Assembly: GCA_003488145.1 (NCBI GenBank)
Contig: DNMQ01000021.1
Span: forward strand, 1 to 19,904
DNA from: Pseudomonas sp.
GTDB lineage: Bacteria > Pseudomonadota > Gammaproteobacteria > Pseudomonadales > Pseudomonadaceae
Direction of reading: 5' to 3'
DNA length: 19,904 bases
Shown: in pieces, positions 15,781 through 19,904 of the stretch
How positions within the stretch are numbered: the first letter of the stretch is position 1
Layout of the letters: every line of letters begins with the position of its first letter
Program-made: the position numbers and the translations under genes
Notes under the pieces: generated by a model
Databases searched by the model: none
What the model was told of the DNA's origin: nothing
Seen by the model: only the letters and a program-made list of their open reading frames with translations

Positions 15781-15938
15781 TAGGTTCGCAACAAGCTGCC
15801 GCACGATGTCGTCCGTTTGGCTACAAGCCGTCACAAATCATTCTTTGGGGTGATACCACTCGGCCAGCAGTCCGTTAGGCTCCAGCGTGCTGCTGCCATG
15901 CACGCATAGCTTCTATAAAAATAAAAAGGAGCACGACA

Positions 15939-16682
15939 ATGGACCGTTTAACTCGCTTCTGGCTATTACTGATACTCGTAATGCTGCCCGGCTTTACCGA
16001 GGCGGCCCCGCCCGAAACCAGCTCTGCGCTGCAGAACTTGCAGATCCACGCCAATCGCGCGACCAGCAGCCTGCTGCTCTACCGCGGCGAAGGCTTTCAG
16101 AAGGCGCACCTGTTGCGTCTGGAAGACGACATCCGCGCGCTGAATGCAGCCCTGTTCAATGTCGCCAATCCCACCAGCGCCCTGCGCGAAAGTCACCAGG
16201 CGCTTCAGGCTCGGCTGCGCGAAGGCGCCGGCTTCGGCTACGAAGAGGACGACATGCCCTGGGGCTGGCCGCTGGAGATGAGCAAGGCACTGCGCGACTT
16301 CCTCACCGCCGTTCGCGCTCAGCAAGGGGCGGACGCTCAGGCCGAACTGCCAGCCAAGGTTGAATACCTGGCCGTTCAATACCTCAGCCGTGCCTACATC
16401 GGCTCGTTCGAGATCGCTCGCGAACAGCCGGACACCTATCTCGGGCAGGACGAGCGTCACCTGGTGCCGGCGATCGACGCTCAGCTGGCCGAACTGGATG
16501 GCAAGCGCGATCCCGCGCTGGCCAAACTCAAGACCCGTTGGGATTTCCTCAAGGTGGCGCTGGAAGACATGAACAGCGGCAGCAACAACTTCACCACCGC
16601 CTCAGGCCGGCCCTTCGCGCCGATCATGGTCGACCGCCATGCACGCAGCCTCAGCGATCAGTGGATGGCGGCGAAACCCTGA
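15939..16682 (+). CDS. exported protein of unknown function
   Basis: I do not recognise this 247-residue protein. It begins with a clear Sec signal peptide (MDRLTRFWLLLILVMLPG, cleavage after TEA at about residues 20-22), so it should be periplasmic. The mature part is mostly predicted helix, with Leu/Ala-rich heptad-like segments (LQNLQIHANRATSSLLLYRG, LEDDIRALNAALFNVAN). It contains one tryptophan-rich spot, DMPWGWPLEM, and ends in SLSDQWMAAKP. No enzyme motif or metal-binding set is visible. The ATG at 15939 has AAAAGGAG 7 bases before it, and TATAAA upstream is a possible -10 box. The gene is convergent with the DUF962 gene, with one base between their stops. Confidence 0.8.
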   Translation: MDRLTRFWLLLILVMLPGFTEAAPPETSSALQNLQIHANRATSSLLLYRGEGFQKAHLLRLEDDIRALNAALFNVANPTSALRESHQALQARLREGAGFGYEEDDMPWGWPLEMSKALRDFLTAVRAQQGADAQAELPAKVEYLAVQYLSRAYIGSFEIAREQPDTYLGQDERHLVPAIDAQLAELDGKRDPALAKLKTRWDFLKVALEDMNSGSNNFTTASGRPFAPIMVDRHARSLSDQWMAAKP

Positions 16683-16683
16683 A

Positions 16684-17208
16684 TCAGCCGTGGGCGGCTG
16701 AGTCGCGCAGACGCACAGGACCGACCCGCGCCTCGATGGCGAGGCGCAACGGGTCGCGCAAACCGAGCATGAATCCAAGCTCGGCAGCGACGAACAAAGG
16801 CCCGATGATCAGCCCGGTAAGATCGTCGACGAACGCCGGCTTGCGACCCTCGAAGTAGTGCCCGATGAACTGGATGATCCAGCCGAGCACGAACAACCCC
16901 GCGCCAACGCCCAGCCACAGCGCCATCGTTGCGCCGGCCAGAGCTGCGCCCAGCCATACGCAGAGCAGCAGCACGGCGCTCATCAGCAAGCCGTAACGCA
17001 GATCCAGACGAAGGTAGAAAACCGCAGCGGCGAGCGACACCAGTGCCGCCGGGCTAAGCCACAACCCGGCCCATTCGATGCCCGGCCGCGACAGGAGGAT
17101 CGCCACCGCCAGCACGATCAGCGGAATGCCGATGAAATGGGTCAGGAGGTTGCGCGGATCGCGATGATAGGCCGCGTACTGTGCCAAATGATCGGTGAGG
17201 GTCTTCAT
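16684..17208 (-). CDS. Mpo1/DUF962 family membrane protein (YGL010w-like)
   Basis: A 174-residue protein with about four to five hydrophobic segments. Family landmarks are YHRDPRNLLTHFIGIPLIV near the N-terminus and IIQFIGHYFEGRKPAF past the middle. These carry the conserved His residues that in yeast Mpo1 hold Fe(II) for alpha-oxidation of 2-hydroxy fatty acids. In bacteria the role is not established, and a similar dioxygenase activity on hydroxy fatty acids is an inference. The ATG at 17208 is chosen because GGAG lies 9 bases before it. The ATG at 17217 directly touches that GGAG, so it is unlikely. It is convergent with the exported protein gene. Confidence 0.85.
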   Translation of the reverse strand: MKTLTDHLAQYAAYHRDPRNLLTHFIGIPLIVLAVAILLSRPGIEWAGLWLSPAALVSLAAAVFYLRLDLRYGLLMSAVLLLCVWLGAALAGATMALWLGVGAGLFVLGWIIQFIGHYFEGRKPAFVDDLTGLIIGPLFVAAELGFMLGLRDPLRLAIEARVGPVRLRDSAAHG

Positions 17209-17310
17209 TGGCGGCATCTCCGGAAGTCGCGTCTCACCAAGCTTAGTCGGTCGCAGCGACTGGAGCGCCGCCGGACACAGGGCGATCGCGCCAACATCGG
17301 GGTTGCCGGG

Positions 17311-18876
17311 CTATTGCTCGGGACGATAGCCCAGCCGCAAACCGCCCCAGTGACGCCCACCGACCATGATCGGCACGGACAGGTCGTGCATCAGCTCCCC
17401 GGTATCGCGACTGTAGGTCTGCAACAGCAGGCGGCGCTGATGGCTGCCGCAGCGACCCCCGGTGCGATCGTTGAACAGGCGCTTGCTACGGCTCTTGACC
17501 CGATCGATCTCCGGGTTGCCCACCGGCGGCTGGCTGAACGCGCGGTTGTGGGTCGGCACGTAGCCCTCCGGCGTCGTGGCGATGGCGTAGACCAATGCGG
17601 CATGCTTCTGCAGCACCGGCTCCTGAATCGCCGGCAAGACCTCGTCGGCATAGCGGTCGAAGCGGGTCTGATACTTCACCGGATCGGTATTGGCCTGCGC
17701 CCGGTAATTGCGGTCGAACAGGTCAGCGAGACTCACGCGTCCGGCCTGGATATCAGCCTCGAAACGCGCGCTGATGGCCGCAGCCCCCTGACGCGCCAGG
17801 TCGAACATGGTCTGGTGATAATCGTCGAGCTGGACCTCGGCCAGTTGCTCGCTGGCGCTTTCGGCCTGAGCCACCAGGCGTTCCGCCGCCAGCTCGAGCT
17901 GGCGGGTCTGCTCCTCGCTGTCCAGGGCATCGGTACGCAGCTGATCGAGGGCGACAAACTGTCCGGTCAGGCGCTGATGGTTGTCGGCGGTGCCGGTGGT
18001 GATCTGCTCGACCTGGCTTTCGACGCTGCCGGCCAGTTCGGCGATGCCGCTGAGCTGCTCACCGGTGGTGGCGATCTGCTCGGCCGCGGCGTCCAGCTCG
18101 TTGCCCTGGCGCTGGATATAGCTGACCACTGCTTCGCTTTGCTCGCGGATGTCGGCCACCATGCGACCGACCTCCTCGGTAGCGCTGGAGGTGCGCGCCG
18201 CCAGACTGCGCACTTCGTCGGCGACCACGGCAAAGCCGCGGCCGGCCTCACCGGCACGGGCGGCCTCGATGGCTGCGTTGAGAGCCAGCAGGTTGGTCTG
18301 GCTGGCGATGGACTGGATCACGTCGGTAATGCGGCGGATTTCCTCTGTCCGCGCCGAAAGCCCGTCAATCAGCTCGCGGCTGGCGTGGGTCTGAGCACTC
18401 AGCTGTTGCATGCGTTCGATGGCGCGCTGCAGTTCGGCTTGCCCGGTATCGCTGCGCTCGCGCACCGCTTGCGCGGCATCCAGTGTGTGGCGGGCCCGCT
18501 CGGCGCTGTCCTGCTCGGTGGCGGCGATAGCCTGGGCACCATTGGCAATTTCGCTGACAGCCTGCAGCTGCGACTTCAGGCGGATGGCCAGCTGCTCGGC
18601 GCTGAAGGCGACCTGGGCAGCAGACAGGGCGTTGTGGCAGGTACTGCGCGAGAGATTCTTGGTCAGCTCGGCGAAGCTCTGCGGCGCCCCGTCGGCAGGC
18701 GGGGCGCCGCCGGCCACCACACCCCACGAGGTGAACCAGGGCCAAAGCGCCGCCACCATCAGCAGCGCACCGGTCACAAGCAGGGGCGGTGCCAGCCAGT
18801 AATGCACGAGCAGCAGACCGATGATCAGCACGGCATGGAACACGGCGGCCTTGGGGTGGCGGTTGGCGGGGCTCAT
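17311..18876 (-). CDS. methyl-accepting chemotaxis protein with C-terminal sensor-like domain
   Basis: A 521-residue chemoreceptor. Two membrane segments at about 10-29 and 31-51 are separated by only a Pro-rich turn, so there is no periplasmic ligand domain. No clear HAMP domain is seen. A long coiled-coil signalling region follows (about 90-345), whose hairpin tip, about 184-223, reads [19 protein letters not shown] then [12 protein letters not shown], the most conserved MCP segment. A separate domain of about 170 residues lies after it (about 350-521), with [19 protein letters not shown] and [12 protein letters not shown]. This resembles Cache-like modules that sense small molecules, here in the cytoplasm. 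The start ATG at 18876 has AGAGG 6 bases before it; a longer frame to 18957 lacks support. It should signal to CheA/CheW; the ligand is unknown. Confidence 0.9.
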   Translation of the reverse strand: MSPANRHPKAAVFHAVLIIGLLLVHYWLAPPLLVTGALLMVAALWPWFTSWGVVAGGAPPADGAPQSFAELTKNLSRSTCHNALSAAQVAFSAEQLAIRLKSQLQAVSEIANGAQAIAATEQDSAERARHTLDAAQAVRERSDTGQAELQRAIERMQQLSAQTHASRELIDGLSARTEEIRRITDVIQSIASQTNLLALNAAIEAARAGEAGRGFAVVADEVRSLAARTSSATEEVGRMVADIREQSEAVVSYIQRQGNELDAAAEQIATTGEQLSGIAELAGSVESQVEQITTGTADNHQRLTGQFVALDQLRTDALDSEEQTRQLELAAERLVAQAESASEQLAEVQLDDYHQTMFDLARQGAAAISARFEADIQAGRVSLADLFDRNYRAQANTDPVKYQTRFDRYADEVLPAIQEPVLQKHAALVYAIATTPEGYVPTHNRAFSQPPVGNPEIDRVKSRSKRLFNDRTGGRCGSHQRRLLLQTYSRDTGELMHDLSVPIMVGGRHWGGLRLGYRPEQ

Positions 18877-18894
18877 GGTCGGCCTCTTGTTCTT

Positions 18895-18910
18895 GTCGGA
18901 TCGATCCGAC
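18895..18910. promoter_or_regulatory. 16-bp perfect palindrome upstream of the chemoreceptor gene
   Basis: GTCGGATCGATCCGAC is a perfect 16-base palindrome starting 19 bases before the ATG of the chemoreceptor gene. It could be an operator or a leader hairpin. No promoter was convincingly placed beside it. Confidence 0.4.
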
Positions 18911-19046
18911 GTTGTACGCATACCCTCCAATAAAGAACAGTAGTGCCTTAGTAGCAACGTGCCGTCATCGGAGGCTCACCCCAGTCTTAACGGCCGCCGC
19001 CGCACAAACTGAAGCGATCCACCTCATCTCGAGTCACCGTCGGTCG

Positions 19047-19904
19047 TCAGCCGGCGACCGGACGATCAGGCGCGGTCAGCGGCAGGCAAAACCGCACGCG
19101 CCGGCGCAACCAGGGACTGGGGCGATAACGTGCCTCGCCGCCATAGCAACCCTGCATCGCCTCAAGGATGGCGAGAATTCGCCCCGCACCGTAATGCTCG
19201 GCAAAGCCCAGCGGCCCTTTCGGATAGCCCAGCGCCAGGGTGATTGCGCGGTCGAGTATCTGCGGGTCGGCAATGCCCTTCTGCGCGATCTCGCAACCGA
19301 GATTGACGATGCTCGCCACCACCCGCTGACTGACGAAACCGGGCGAGTCGTTGATCACCTCCACCGGCACGCCATCGTGACTCAGGGCCTGTTGCGCCTG
19401 CGCTTCGAGCGCGGGGTCGAGCGCCGGTTGGCGCATCAGTACCCGGCGCCGATCGAAGTCGGCGAACAGGTCGAAGGCGATACTGCGGGTGGCGGGCAGA
19501 TCAAGCCTGGCGATCATCGTGCTGGCATCCTCGCCCAGCGGGGTGATCAGGCAGATGGCGCGCTCAGACGGCGCCTCACCGGTTTCCAGCTGAGTGCCGG
19601 CCCCGCGTAACAACGCCGCCAGCCGGCCACGCAACTCGGCATCCTGACTGTCCAGCCAGAACGGGCGCTCGACGACTATCGGCCGCCATTGCGGCTCCGG
19701 CGTGCGGATCTGCTGGCCGTTCTCGTAGCGGTAGTAACCCTGTCCGGTCTTGCGTCCGAGCAACCCCGCGGCGACCCGCTGCGCCGCCTGGTAGGACGGT
19801 GTATAGCGCGGGTCCTGATAGAACTGTTGATACACCGACTCCATCACCGCATGGGAAATATCCAGCCCGGTGAGATCGAACAGCTCGAACGGCCCCATGC
19901 GAAA
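19047..19904 (-). CDS. 3-hydroxyacyl-CoA dehydrogenase, C-terminal part (cut by window edge)
   Basis: 285 C-terminal residues are visible; the N-terminal NAD-binding domain lies beyond the window. Two copies of the 3HCDH C-terminal domain can be seen. The first has GPFELFDLTGLDISHAVMES and LGRKTGQGYYRY. The second has NDSPGFVSQRVVASIVNLGCE and ALGYPKGPLGFAEHYGAGRI. They are separated by a degenerate middle domain. This duplicated layout is that of PaaH/PaaC-like 3-hydroxyacyl-CoA dehydrogenases of about 500 residues, which oxidise 3-hydroxyacyl-CoA with NAD in fatty-acid or phenylacetate breakdown. The exact pathway cannot be fixed from this part alone. Confidence 0.85.
   Translation of the reverse strand, partial: FRMGPFELFDLTGLDISHAVMESVYQQFYQDPRYTPSYQAAQRVAAGLLGRKTGQGYYRYENGQQIRTPEPQWRPIVVERPFWLDSQDAELRGRLAALLRGAGTQLETGEAPSERAICLITPLGEDASTMIARLDLPATRSIAFDLFADFDRRRVLMRQPALDPALEAQAQQALSHDGVPVEVINDSPGFVSQRVVASIVNLGCEIAQKGIADPQILDRAITLALGYPKGPLGFAEHYGAGRILAILEAMQGCYGGEARYRPSPWLRRRVRFCLPLTAPDRPVAG

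Noticed and set aside
16858..18933. A 691-codon plus-strand open frame opposite the chemoreceptor gene
   Set aside because: It is antisense to a strongly recognisable MCP, its product is rich in Arg, His, Gln and Gly in the manner of reverse reads of GC-rich genes, and it shows no domain.

Overview
The window looks like chromosomal DNA of a gammaproteobacterium of the genus Pseudomonas in the broad sense, most likely the P. stutzeri (Stutzerimonas) branch. The DNA is GC-rich with compact, tightly spaced genes. The middle of the window keeps an order I recall from P. aeruginosa (xpt, cycB, pauR, RidA gene, dadA, lrp/dadR, pauB4, a phospholipase D lipoprotein gene). The species is inferred from this order and from protein resemblance recalled from memory; no search was run.

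Region 1 (1-3662, all minus strand) is carbon metabolism. A CoA-acylating methylmalonate-semialdehyde dehydrogenase gene, cut by the window edge, lies directly downstream of an iron-dependent alcohol dehydrogenase gene. These two probably form an alcohol to aldehyde to acyl-CoA operon. Upstream of them are two matching GAGAC-N5-GTCTC palindromes. Next comes a translationally coupled pair: a type I glyceraldehyde-3-phosphate dehydrogenase and a cyclodeaminase/cyclohydrolase-family (folate-type) protein.

Region 2 (3848-7603, plus strand) is a compact three-gene carbohydrate cassette, divergent from the GAPDH gene. It encodes a GH13 alpha-glucosidase, a GH13 trehalose-synthase-like protein with an altered conserved region I, and a cytoplasmic DUF1080 (3-keto-disaccharide hydrolase type) protein. 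No transporter, regulator or 3-dehydrogenase is next to it. This is the best candidate here for an undescribed small pathway, probably intracellular alpha-glucoside or trehalose turnover.

Region 3 (7740-15624) is the Pseudomonas core block: xanthine phosphoribosyltransferase, a cupin gene, cytochrome c5 with a clear terminator, PauR, the D-amino-acid dehydrogenase operon (dadA plus RidA, without the expected dadX), the divergent Lrp-type regulator DadR, a PauB-type FAD oxidoreductase and a ClsC-like lipoprotein. The theme is amino-acid and polyamine catabolism feeding the respiratory chain.

Region 4 (15622-19904) begins with a 157-bp element with imperfect terminal inverted repeats flanked by TA, which looks like a MITE sitting on the stop codon of the phospholipase gene. 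It is followed by an exported protein of unknown function, a convergent Mpo1/DUF962 membrane protein, a methyl-accepting chemotaxis protein with its probable sensor domain at the C-terminus, and the C-terminal part of a 3-hydroxyacyl-CoA dehydrogenase that runs off the window. No rRNA, tRNA, CRISPR array, phage module or intact insertion sequence was seen.
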